Shown in pieces: positions 1-5,794 of a stretch of DNA of 5,923 bases. Within the stretch, counting starts at the first letter, position 1; every line of letters begins with the position of its first letter. The DNA lies in assembly GCA_023249695.1 (NCBI GenBank), contig JAHFCD010000169.1, forward strand, positions 1-5,923, given 5' to 3'. The notes beneath the pieces are model-generated. The model did not search any database, had not been told where the DNA came from, and saw only the letters and a list, made by a program, of their open reading frames with translations. The position numbers were made by a program, and so were the translations under genes. This DNA comes from Elusimicrobiota bacterium (GTDB lineage Bacteria > Elusimicrobiota > Elusimicrobia > UBA1565 > UBA9628).

Positions 1-2
1 CT

Positions 3-581
3 TTGGCCGCGTGGGCTCCCGCGGTCCCTCCGAAGGTCGGCCTCCTGGTGGAAACGACGGCCGCCGGCCCGCTCACCGCCGCGCGCGCGCGCGCCGTCGC
101 CGCGGCCGCCCGCGGGGCCTTGGGATTCCTCGGTTACGAGGTCGTCGACTCCCCGGCTGACGCGGCCGACCTGCGCGTGGCCGTCGCTCCCGGCGCGGGG
201 ACGCGCCTGCTGGTCGCCGCCGCGTCCACCGAAGCCGGGGATTTCGCGGCGCGCGGATTTACCTCCGAGGATTTCCACTACTTCTGCCTGAAAACCCACC
301 CGCGCCTGCCGCTGATCTTCTCCTGGGACGGCCTCTCCTCCGCGCGCGGGGAGCTGGCCGACCTCCGGGCTTCGGCGCGGTCGCTCTCCGGGGTGACCTT
401 GGAGCCCAGCTCGCGCGGGGTGACCGGGTACCAGCACCGTTTCCGCGAGACCTTGAGCCGCGACTTCGATTTTCCCGAGGCCCTCTCCTGCGTCTGGGAC
501 GGCCTGCGCCCCGGGGCCCTGTCCCCGGGCTCGAAGGCCGCGTATTTGCGCGCGACCTTGCCGGCCTTGGGCCTGGAATAG
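3..581 (+). CDS. Cysteinyl-tRNA synthetase-like C-terminal-half protein, 5' end uncertain, degenerate
   Basis: The frame is open from the left edge; TTG at base 3 is only the first visible possible start, and the true start may lie upstream. It ends with TAG at 579-581 (192 visible residues). Residues about 80-130 resemble the segment after the KMSKS loop of cysteinyl-tRNA synthetase: DFAARGF, then EDFHYFCLKTHPR (family: xRYxxLxxHYR), then IFSWDGLSSARGELADLR (family: LNFSWExLxxAxxxLxRLR). Residues 144-191 (HRFRETLSRDFDFPEAL ... PALGLE) match the family's RFxEAMDDDFNTPEAL ... VLGL stretch. Where the KMSKS loop should be, the sequence reads AAASTEAG, so ATP-dependent activation of cysteine is doubtful. 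The chain stops just after the LGL position, so the usual anticodon-binding tail is missing. The first 60 visible residues (Ala-rich, possibly the end of a signal peptide) match nothing I recognise. It could be a repurposed paralogue, a decaying gene, or a chance resemblance. Homology is judged by eye. Confidence 0.6.
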   Translation: MAAWAPAVPPKVGLLVETTAAGPLTAARARAVAAAARGALGFLGYEVVDSPADAADLRVAVAPGAGTRLLVAAASTEAGDFAARGFTSEDFHYFCLKTHPRLPLIFSWDGLSSARGELADLRASARSLSGVTLEPSSRGVTGYQHRFRETLSRDFDFPEALSCVWDGLRPGALSPGSKAAYLRATLPALGLE

Positions 582-590
582 CCCGGCCGG
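561..590 (+). terminator. GC-rich hairpin at the end of the CysRS-like gene, possible terminator
   Basis: CCGGCC (561-566) pairs with GGCCGG (585-590), and GGGC (569-572) pairs with GCCC (581-584). This gives a 10-bp all-GC stem with a 2-nt TT bulge and an 8-nt loop that contains most of the stop codon. No U-tract follows, so it is not a classic intrinsic terminator. Its position, just before an independent promoter, fits a transcript boundary. Confidence 0.4.
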
Positions 591-599
591 ACCCAGGTC

Positions 600-628
600 T
601 TGACGAACCTCGTCGCCCCTGATACACT
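600..628 (+). promoter_or_regulatory. Near-consensus sigma-70-type promoter for the 647-1360 gene
   Basis: The -35 box TTGACG (600-605) and -10 box TACACT (623-628) are separated by exactly 17 bp. The TG at 620-621 also makes an extended -10 (TGATACACT). Predicted transcription starts near 635, giving a leader of about 12 nt that holds the Shine-Dalgarno GGAGG at 638-642, four bases before ATG 647. The next gene thus has its own promoter rather than reading through from the left. Confidence 0.7.
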
Positions 629-646
629 CCGAGAGTCGGAGGTACT

Positions 647-1360
647 ATGGCCGAAATCAAGCTCAAGTTCGATCTGACGTTCAGCCGGCGCTTTATCGCC
701 TTCACCGGCGCCGCCGCGATGATGCTCTGCGCGGTTCCTGAGCTGGATTCGGAAAGCGTCACCCTCTCGACCTACTACCCCGCGCCCTCCGGCGTGTACA
801 CGAACATGATCACGACGGGCAACACCTACCTGGCGCGCGACGGCGGCGCCGCCTCGAAGGTCGGGATCGGCACCGCGTCCCCGCTCGAGAAGCTGGTCGT
901 GGTCGGAAAGGGCGCGTTCAGCGACAAGATCTTCGCCTCGAATTATTATCCGACGGGCGCGGGCGGCATGAACGCCAACGCGATGGAGGTCGGCGGAGCC
1001 AATCCGACCGCGGCCAGCGGCCAGGCGACGATCTACTTCCACCATCATAGCGTCATCGCCCATCAGCTCCGCTACAACAACGGCACTTTGGCTTTGGAGG
1101 CCGCGGGCAACGGCTACGGGACCAGCGCGTCCCCCGCTTTGTCCGTCGGCGGCGCGATCATCTCTCGACAGGGCTCTTCCTGCTCTCCGATGGCCTACGG
1201 CTTGGGAGTCGTCTCGTGCGGCGGCGGCAGCTATGCCACCTATATCAGCGGCGTGCTGGTCAAATGGCAGGCTTCCTCCGGCACCTCGGACAACTCCGGG
1301 ACGATGTTTTGCTGCCCTTGCCCGGCGGCGGGCTGCGCCGCGACTTTCGCGACTTTGTAA
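647..1360 (+). CDS. Secreted or membrane-anchored Elusimicrobiota-type protein with VGIGT motif and Cys-rich tail
   Basis: This 237-residue protein starts at ATG 647, preceded by GGAGG (638-642). Residues 5-15 are basic and residues 16-30 are hydrophobic (FIAFTGAAAMMLCAV), forming a signal peptide or an uncleaved N-terminal anchor; Cys28 is not in a convincing lipobox. Residues 36-64 carry the segment ESVTLSTYYPAPSGVY...NTYLAR, and residues 72-83 carry VGIGTASPLEKL. VGIGTxxP-type motifs recur in stalk or fibre-like surface proteins, and this pairing is, from memory, typical of Elusimicrobiota. The middle and end are rich in Gly, Ala, Ser and Thr, as in beta-rich exported proteins. Six of its seven cysteines lie in the last 60 residues (179, 191, 222, 223, 225, 230), suggesting disulfides or metal binding after export. 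It is a single-gene unit with its own promoter, so a tie to the downstream enzymes is not evident. No enzymatic function can be assigned; pilin-like, surface-fibre or other structural roles remain open. Confidence 0.8.
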   Translation: MAEIKLKFDLTFSRRFIAFTGAAAMMLCAVPELDSESVTLSTYYPAPSGVYTNMITTGNTYLARDGGAASKVGIGTASPLEKLVVVGKGAFSDKIFASNYYPTGAGGMNANAMEVGGANPTAASGQATIYFHHHSVIAHQLRYNNGTLALEAAGNGYGTSASPALSVGGAIISRQGSSCSPMAYGLGVVSCGGGSYATYISGVLVKWQASSGTSDNSGTMFCCPCPAAGCAATFATL

Positions 1361-1393
1361 GAGCCGGCCTCGTCCGGCGCGGCAAAACGAATG

Positions 1394-1402
1394 TGGTATA
1401 GT
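1394..1402 (+). promoter_or_regulatory. Extended -10 promoter for the radical SAM operon, probably giving a leaderless mRNA
   Basis: TGGTATAGT (1394-1402) matches the extended -10 consensus TGnTATAAT with one mismatch. No -35 box is recognisable at the right distance (CCGGCG at 1374-1379), which extended -10 promoters tolerate. Only 8 bases separate the element from ATG 1411, so transcription should start at or within a few bases of the start codon. There is no Shine-Dalgarno sequence in 1403-1410. Confidence 0.55.
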
Positions 1403-1410
1403 TTAGCCCC

Positions 1411-2274
1411 ATGGCACTGCATCTCCCGGTCAATGGTGTCTGCAATATCAAGTGCGTCTTTTGCTCCGCCGAGGGCCGCACCGGGACCTACGCCCTCAAA
1501 TACCTCCTCGACGAGATAGACCGGGATAAGACCGGCCACGTCCAGATTTCCGGCGGGGATCCGATGATCAAGGACCCCGCCGAGCTGCTCGAAATCCTCC
1601 TCCATTGCCGCAAGAAGGGGAAGATCATCGAGTTCCAGACGAACGGAATCCTGCTGACCCGCTACGACGAGAAGCGCCTCAAGCTGATCCGCGGGCTGGT
1701 GAACTTTTTCAACATCAATTTTTCCGCGCACGACGCGGAGCTCGACCTGGCCGTTACCGAGACGCCCGGCGCCTTCGACTGGCGCGTCGCGGGCGTGAGG
1801 CATCTGATCTCGCTCGGCTCCGAGGTGCGCCTCAACTACATCGTCCACTCGCTCAACTACCGCCACGCCGAAGCCTTCGTGCGCTTCGCCGCGAAGGAGC
1901 TGAAGGGCTTCTCGTGGATCCAGTTCAGCTACTGCAAGGGCATGGGCCGGGCCAAGGGCAACGAGCTCATCATGCCGCGCTTCGAGGAAGCCGCGCCGTT
2001 TCTCAACGCCGCCTTCAAGGCCTGCAAGGAGAACGGGATCGATTTCGACGTCGATCACATCCCGGTCTGCTTCGTCATCGACTACAAGGCGCATCACGCC
2101 GACTACCGGAAGATGCGCGAGCACAAGCCCGGCGTGCATCTGGCCGAGAAGCAGCAGGTCGCCGATTGCGACGGCTGCGTGATGCGCGAGGCCTGTCCCG
2201 GGCCGCGCCGCGACTACCTCGAGATCTACGGAGAGCTCAAGCCGATGCCGCTCATCAAGGCGGTCGAATTCTGA
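1411..2274 (+). CDS. Radical SAM enzyme A with auxiliary Fe-S motif
   Basis: This 287-residue protein is predicted to bind a [4Fe-4S] cluster and cleave S-adenosylmethionine to a 5'-deoxyadenosyl radical. The cluster motif CX3CX2C is at Cys11, Cys15 and Cys18, only ten residues from the N-terminus. The SAM-contacting motif is GGD (48-50) instead of the usual GGE. QTNG (76-79) and FSAH (104-107), followed by PGAF (119-122), match the barrel strands of the MoaA/PqqE-like group. A lone Cys220 after HIPV and CX2CX5C (253, 256, 262) would hold one auxiliary cluster; the ending YLEIYGELKP is shared with its operon neighbours. The start is fixed: an in-frame TAG lies at 1399-1401, and no in-frame start follows before the cysteine motif. 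No Shine-Dalgarno is present. It is the first gene of the operon and overlaps the next by four bases. The substrate is unknown; peptide modification or small-molecule/cofactor chemistry are both possible. Confidence 0.93.
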   Translation: MALHLPVNGVCNIKCVFCSAEGRTGTYALKYLLDEIDRDKTGHVQISGGDPMIKDPAELLEILLHCRKKGKIIEFQTNGILLTRYDEKRLKLIRGLVNFFNINFSAHDAELDLAVTETPGAFDWRVAGVRHLISLGSEVRLNYIVHSLNYRHAEAFVRFAAKELKGFSWIQFSYCKGMGRAKGNELIMPRFEEAAPFLNAAFKACKENGIDFDVDHIPVCFVIDYKAHHADYRKMREHKPGVHLAEKQQVADCDGCVMREACPGPRRDYLEIYGELKPMPLIKAVEF

Positions 2275-3548
2275 CGCCGACGCCCGCCGCGGCGCCGGCG
2301 CTCGACGTTCCGGCCTTGCGCGCCCTCTACCCGGCCCTCGGCCGCGAGGTCGACGGCAAGGCGCTGATCTATCTCGACAGCGCCTGCACCGCGCTGAAGC
2401 CGGCGCGCGTCGCCGAGCGGCTCGCGGACTTCTACGCGAACTGGGGCGGCTGCGGGGGCAAACGCTCGACCCACCTGCTGAGCCAGCAGGTCGAGGACTG
2501 GTTCCAGGAAGCGCGCCGCTCCGCGGCGCGCTTTTTAAACGCCGACGGCGACAACGAGATTGTTTTCACGTCGGGCACGACGGAAGCGGCCAACATGGTG
2601 TGCGGCGGCTTCCCGTACGAGCTCGGACGGCGGAAGGTCGTGATCTCCGACCTCGAGCATAACGCGGTCGCGCTGCCCTTCATCGAGAGGGCGCGCCACG
2701 GCGAGATCGAGCTGGAGATCTGCCCGACCGAGAACGGCGTGCTCGACCTCGACCGCCTCGCGGCGATGCTCGACGACAAGGTTGCCTTGCTCGCGCTCAC
2801 GCACGCCTCGAACGTGATGGGGGGCGTCGTGCCCGTCGCGGAGGCCGCGAAGCTCGCGCGCCGCAAGGGGATCAAGGTGTTCGTCGACGACGCGCAGTAC
2901 CTCGGCACGCACCGCGAGGACGTCTCGACGCTCGGCGCCGACTTCGTCGCGTTCTCCGCCCATAAGCTCGGCGGCCCGTTCGGCGTCGGCGTCCTGTGGG
3001 GCCACGAAACGGAGCTCAACCGCCTCGGGACCTGGAAGCTCGGGGGCGGCACGGTGAAGTCCGTGTCGTGGGATCTGAAGAGCGCGCCCGAGCCGGTCTA
3101 CCTCGACGCTCCAGGCCGTTTCGAGGCGGGAGTGCAGAACTTCGGCGGCGCGATCGGCCTGCACGAGGCGCTCAAGCTGCGCGAGTCGCTGCCCGCCGCG
3201 GCCCTGCGCGCGCACGTCGGCGGTCTCGTCCGGCGGCTCGCCGAGGGGCTGGCGAAGATCGGCGAGGTCCGCGTGCTCGGCCGGCCCGCGGATCTCGAGA
3301 AAGGCAGCCTCGTGACGTTCGCCTCCGCTCATCCCGATTTCTCGCCGGTGGACTTCAACCTGTTCCTGAATCATGAGCTGCCTGGGCGGTTCATCGCGAT
3401 CCGCGTCGGCGAGCACTGCGCGCACCTGCAGCACCGCCGCCTCGGCGTCGACGCGACGGCGCGGGCCTCGCTCGGCGCCTACAACACGGCGGCCGAGGTC
3501 GACCTGTTCCTCGACGCGGCGCGCGCGTACGCGAAGGAGGCCTGCTAG
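2271..3548 (+). CDS. SufS-like group II cysteine desulfurase (class V aminotransferase fold)
   Basis: This 425-residue PLP enzyme is predicted to convert cysteine to alanine and an enzyme persulfide used as a sulfur donor. Family motifs appear in order: LYPALGREVDGKALIYLDSA near the N-terminus, SGTTEAANMV (101-110), LEH with PLP-stacking His130, VDDAQ (205-209; Asp206 and Gln209 face PLP), SAHK with Schiff-base Lys232, RFEAGVQN (283-290), and RVGEHCA with the sulfur-accepting Cys383, then RASLGAYNT (398-406). The RxGxHCA loop marks the SufS/group II type. Length fits SufS (about 400-420). The start is probably CTG 2271, overlapping the upstream stop as CTGA: no ATG, GTG or TTG is near, ATT 2268 is an alternative, and TTG 2316 would remove the first helix. 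AAGGCGG (2257-2263) may act as a weak ribosome site. No SufE/SufU partner or scaffold gene is in the window. Encoded between radical SAM genes, it likely serves their Fe-S clusters or donates sulfur to the pathway product. A selenocysteine or cysteine-sulfinate lyase activity cannot be excluded. Confidence 0.92.
   Translation: MTPTPAAAPALDVPALRALYPALGREVDGKALIYLDSACTALKPARVAERLADFYANWGGCGGKRSTHLLSQQVEDWFQEARRSAARFLNADGDNEIVFTSGTTEAANMVCGGFPYELGRRKVVISDLEHNAVALPFIERARHGEIELEICPTENGVLDLDRLAAMLDDKVALLALTHASNVMGGVVPVAEAAKLARRKGIKVFVDDAQYLGTHREDVSTLGADFVAFSAHKLGGPFGVGVLWGHETELNRLGTWKLGGGTVKSVSWDLKSAPEPVYLDAPGRFEAGVQNFGGAIGLHEALKLRESLPAAALRAHVGGLVRRLAEGLAKIGEVRVLGRPADLEKGSLVTFASAHPDFSPVDFNLFLNHELPGRFIAIRVGEHCAHLQHRRLGVDATARASLGAYNTAAEVDLFLDAARAYAKEAC
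3533..3540 (+). promoter_or_regulatory. Strong Shine-Dalgarno deciding the GTG start at 3548
   Basis: GAAGGAGG lies seven bases before GTG 3548, inside the end of the cysteine desulfurase gene. This supports GTG at 3548 over ATG at 3569, which has no comparable site. The stop TAG (3546-3548) and GTG share one base, a layout that couples translation of the two genes. Confidence 0.75.
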
Positions 3549-4819
3549 TGGCCGAGACTCCCCGGATCATGGCGGAGCTTCCGCAGCTCGAGCGGATCGA
3601 CCGCGAAAGCTTCGACGGGACGAAGTGCTTCGACATCCTGCTGAACTACAACTGTTCGGCGAAGTGCCTCTTTTGCTCGCAGGACTTCGAGTGGCGCAAG
3701 GAGCCCAACGACCTTCCGTTCGAGAAGGCCGTCGAGTTCATGTACATGGCCTACAAGAACGGCTACCGCCGCCTCGGCTTCACGGGCGGCGAACCGACGA
3801 TCCGTCCCGAGCTGCCGAAGCTGATCGCGCTCGCCAAGAAAATCGGCTACGGCTACGTGCGCATCCAGACGAACGGGATCCGGATCGCCGATTATGAGTA
3901 CGCCAAGTCGCTGCGGGACGCGGGCCTGACGTTCGTGAAGTATTCGCTGCACGGCCACACGGCCGAGCTTCACGACAAGCTGGTGGCGGTCCCGGGCGCC
4001 TTCGCGAAAAACCTGAAGTCGATCGAGAATCTGAAGCAGCTCAACGTCGGCATCGGCGTCAACATCGTCCTCAACGAGCTCAACTATCGGCACCTCGTCG
4101 AGTTCTACGAGCTGTTTCTGCTGAAGCTGCAACTCTCCAACTTCGTCATCATCGCGCCCCTGTACGAGGGCAACATGAAGCTCAACGCGAAGGTCGGCGG
4201 CAAGATCGGCGTGACGATGACGGAGCTCGCGCCTTATATCCGGAAGGCCTACGAGGTCTTCACCAAGATCAACTACCCGAAGCCTCCGCTGCTGCTCCAT
4301 TTTACGCCCTGCGTGCTGCCGGGCTACGAGCAACAGATGCTGGGCTGGTCCGCGTTCAACACGATGGTCGTCAACCCGCTCGGCGAGAAGCGCGACCTCG
4401 ACCAGACGGCGCAGGCGCACACGATGAAGACGGACGCGTGCAAGAAGTGCGTCTACAACGACCGCTGCATCGGCTGGGACGCGAGCTACGCCCGCTACTT
4501 CGGCACCGACGAGATCAAGCCCATCTTGGAGATCCCGGAGCGCTACGACGCGCGCGGCCCGCGCATGGAGCAGCACGAGGGCCGCGGCGGGATCCTGACC
4601 GACAACGAGCAATGCGTGATCGAAGTGCTCAAGATCAAGAACAACGTCACGACCAAGCAGTTCCTCGCCGTCGCCGAGTCCCTGCCGCTGTGCAAGGACT
4701 GCAAGGACGAGAACGCCGTCATCAACGCGGCGGAGACGCTCATCAAAATGGGCGCGGTGAAGCGCGAGTTCGTGAAGGGCAAGTACCTGTGGTCGCTCAA
4801 GACGGAGGCGCCCTCGTGA
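3548..4819 (+). CDS. Radical SAM enzyme B with auxiliary cluster and C-terminal winged-helix-like domain
   Basis: This 423-residue protein begins at GTG 3548. CX3CX2C is at Cys36, Cys40 and Cys43; GGEP at 80-83; QTNG at 107-110; SLHGH at 133-137, then PGAF at 149-152. Auxiliary-cluster ligands are probably Cys255 (FTPC) plus CX2CX5C at 298, 301 and 307, followed by YARYFGTDEIKPI. This core resembles the neighbouring radical SAM proteins A and C and places it in the MoaA/PqqE-like twitch/SPASM-related group. Unlike them it carries about 80 extra residues (345-423): predicted helices at roughly 352-363, 368-379 and 386-403, then two short strands (KREFVKG, KYLWSLK). This looks like a winged-helix fold, with a CX2C pair at 382 and 385. 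Such a domain could bind a partner, substrate or nucleic acid; its role is inference. It ends overlapping the next gene as GTGA. The substrate is unknown, but its neighbours suggest a multi-step radical pathway. Confidence 0.93.
   Translation: MAETPRIMAELPQLERIDRESFDGTKCFDILLNYNCSAKCLFCSQDFEWRKEPNDLPFEKAVEFMYMAYKNGYRRLGFTGGEPTIRPELPKLIALAKKIGYGYVRIQTNGIRIADYEYAKSLRDAGLTFVKYSLHGHTAELHDKLVAVPGAFAKNLKSIENLKQLNVGIGVNIVLNELNYRHLVEFYELFLLKLQLSNFVIIAPLYEGNMKLNAKVGGKIGVTMTELAPYIRKAYEVFTKINYPKPPLLLHFTPCVLPGYEQQMLGWSAFNTMVVNPLGEKRDLDQTAQAHTMKTDACKKCVYNDRCIGWDASYARYFGTDEIKPILEIPERYDARGPRMEQHEGRGGILTDNEQCVIEVLKIKNNVTTKQFLAVAESLPLCKDCKDENAVINAAETLIKMGAVKREFVKGKYLWSLKTEAPS
4804..4808 (+). promoter_or_regulatory. 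Shine-Dalgarno deciding the GTG start at 4816
   Basis: GGAGG lies seven bases before GTG 4816, inside the end of radical SAM gene B. The reading frame is open far upstream of this point, so this site and the GTGA overlap at 4816-4819 are what set the start. Confidence 0.7.
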
Positions 4820-5793
4820 GCCAGGACAAAGGGGGCGACTGGACGCCGCCGCAGGGCGGACGGACGCAGAAGCTCGTCTTGTTCACGGGCTTCTCGTGCA
4901 ACTCCCACTGCCACTTCTGCATCGACCTCAACAAGCGCGACCTGCCCGACAAGTCCACGCGCCAGATCGTCGAGGAGATGGTCCAGGCGAAGGCGGCCGG
5001 CGTCGAATATCTGGAGATGATCGGCGGGGAGACGACCGTGCGCGGCGACTTCATCCCGCTCGTCAAGACCGCCAAGAAGCTCGGCTTCAAGGATATCGTC
5101 GTCGTCACGAATGGCCGCATGCTCGCCTATCCGAAGTTCGCCAAGGAGACGGTCGCCGCCGGCGTCACCGACCTCGTGTTCTCGATCCACGGGCATGACG
5201 CGAAGCTGCACGACGGCCTGACCTACGCTCCCGGCTCGTTCGACGACCTGCTGCAAGGCATCGCGAACGTGCGCAAGGAAGGCCTCGACCGTATCTTCGG
5301 GAACTGCACGGTCATCAAGCAGAACATGAAGCATTTGCCGGACATCGCCAGGCTTTTCTTAAGGCTCAAAATCCATCACGTCGAGTTCATCTTCGTCGAT
5401 CCGACCTACGGCGGCGCCTACACGAATTTCGACGGGCTCGTGCCCCGCATCTCCGAGGCCGCTCCGTACATGCGGGAGGCCCTCGACATCGGCCGCGCGG
5501 GCGGCACGAAGGATTTCGTCGCGCGCTACGTCCCGCTGTGCCATTTCCCCGACCACCTCGACCAGATCTCCGAGGTGCGCGAGGTGGCGACCTTCCGCAC
5601 GCGCCACTGGGCGCCCGACTTCAAGAACGACGACGTCGGCGCGGGCCGCAAGATCGCGGGCCGCCGTAAGCCCGCGAAATGCGAGGGCTGCTCGCTGTTC
5701 GACCGCTGCGAGGGCGTCTGGAACGAGTATCTGAAGCGCGTCGGCGACGACGAGCTGAAGCCGATCCACGAGGCGGCAAAGGCGGCGAGCTGA
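4816..5793 (+). CDS. Radical SAM enzyme C with auxiliary Fe-S motif
   Basis: This 325-residue protein starts at GTG 4816 within the stop of gene B. CX3CX2C is at Cys28, Cys32 and Cys35 (FSCNSHCHFC). The SAM motif is GGE at 70-72, but followed by Thr-Thr instead of the usual Pro. TNG (98-100) and FSIHGH (122-127), then PGSF (139-142), align with the barrel strands of enzymes A and B. Cys242 (YVPLC) and CX2CX5C at 289, 292 and 298 would bind one auxiliary cluster, and EYLKRVGDDELKPI closes the shared C-terminal motif. It lacks the extra domain of enzyme B. The pair HGHDAKLHD here and HGHTAELHD in B makes these two the closest of the three by eye. The protein is predicted to be cytoplasmic, using SAM reductively to make a 5'-deoxyadenosyl radical; its substrate is unknown. 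The next gene begins one base after its stop, so it is part of the same coupled operon. Confidence 0.93.
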   Translation: MSQDKGGDWTPPQGGRTQKLVLFTGFSCNSHCHFCIDLNKRDLPDKSTRQIVEEMVQAKAAGVEYLEMIGGETTVRGDFIPLVKTAKKLGFKDIVVVTNGRMLAYPKFAKETVAAGVTDLVFSIHGHDAKLHDGLTYAPGSFDDLLQGIANVRKEGLDRIFGNCTVIKQNMKHLPDIARLFLRLKIHHVEFIFVDPTYGGAYTNFDGLVPRISEAAPYMREALDIGRAGGTKDFVARYVPLCHFPDHLDQISEVREVATFRTRHWAPDFKNDDVGAGRKIAGRRKPAKCEGCSLFDRCEGVWNEYLKRVGDDELKPIHEAAKAAS

Positions 5794-5794
5794 T

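Noticed and set aside
3..581. Cell-wall amidase as the identity of the first gene
   Set aside because: The zinc-binding His and Glu pattern is absent, whereas the second half follows the CysRS pattern better.
278..1063. Minus-strand open frames across the first two genes (259-762, 278-1063)
   Set aside because: Arg-rich composition without motifs; the + strand proteins there have family patterns plus a promoter and ribosome site.
647..1360. The Cys-rich exported protein as the substrate peptide of the radical SAM enzymes
   Set aside because: It has its own promoter and is separated from the operon by another one; it looks like a general surface-protein family and has no leader-plus-core layout. 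Kept only as a weak possibility.
1363..1378. Hairpin GCCGG-CCTCGT-CCGGC after the 647-1360 gene, as a terminator
   Set aside because: Only a 5-bp stem with no U-tract, of the kind expected by chance in this GC-rich sequence.
1605..2270. In-frame upstream extension of the cysteine desulfurase to about 647 residues
   Set aside because: The extension is Arg- and Ala-rich out-of-frame translation of radical SAM gene A; the SufS-like homology begins just after 2271.
1240..4612. Long minus-strand open frames opposite the radical SAM and cysteine desulfurase genes (1240-2139, 2535-3434, 3545-4612)
   Set aside because: They lie opposite genes with clear catalytic motifs, are rich in Arg, Val, Glu and Asp low-complexity runs, and show no recognisable domain. 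They are expected shadows in high-GC DNA.
4438..4815. Upstream extension of radical SAM enzyme C to ATG 4438
   Set aside because: It overlaps the end of enzyme B in another frame with Arg-rich junk sequence; GGAGG and the GTGA overlap support GTG 4816.
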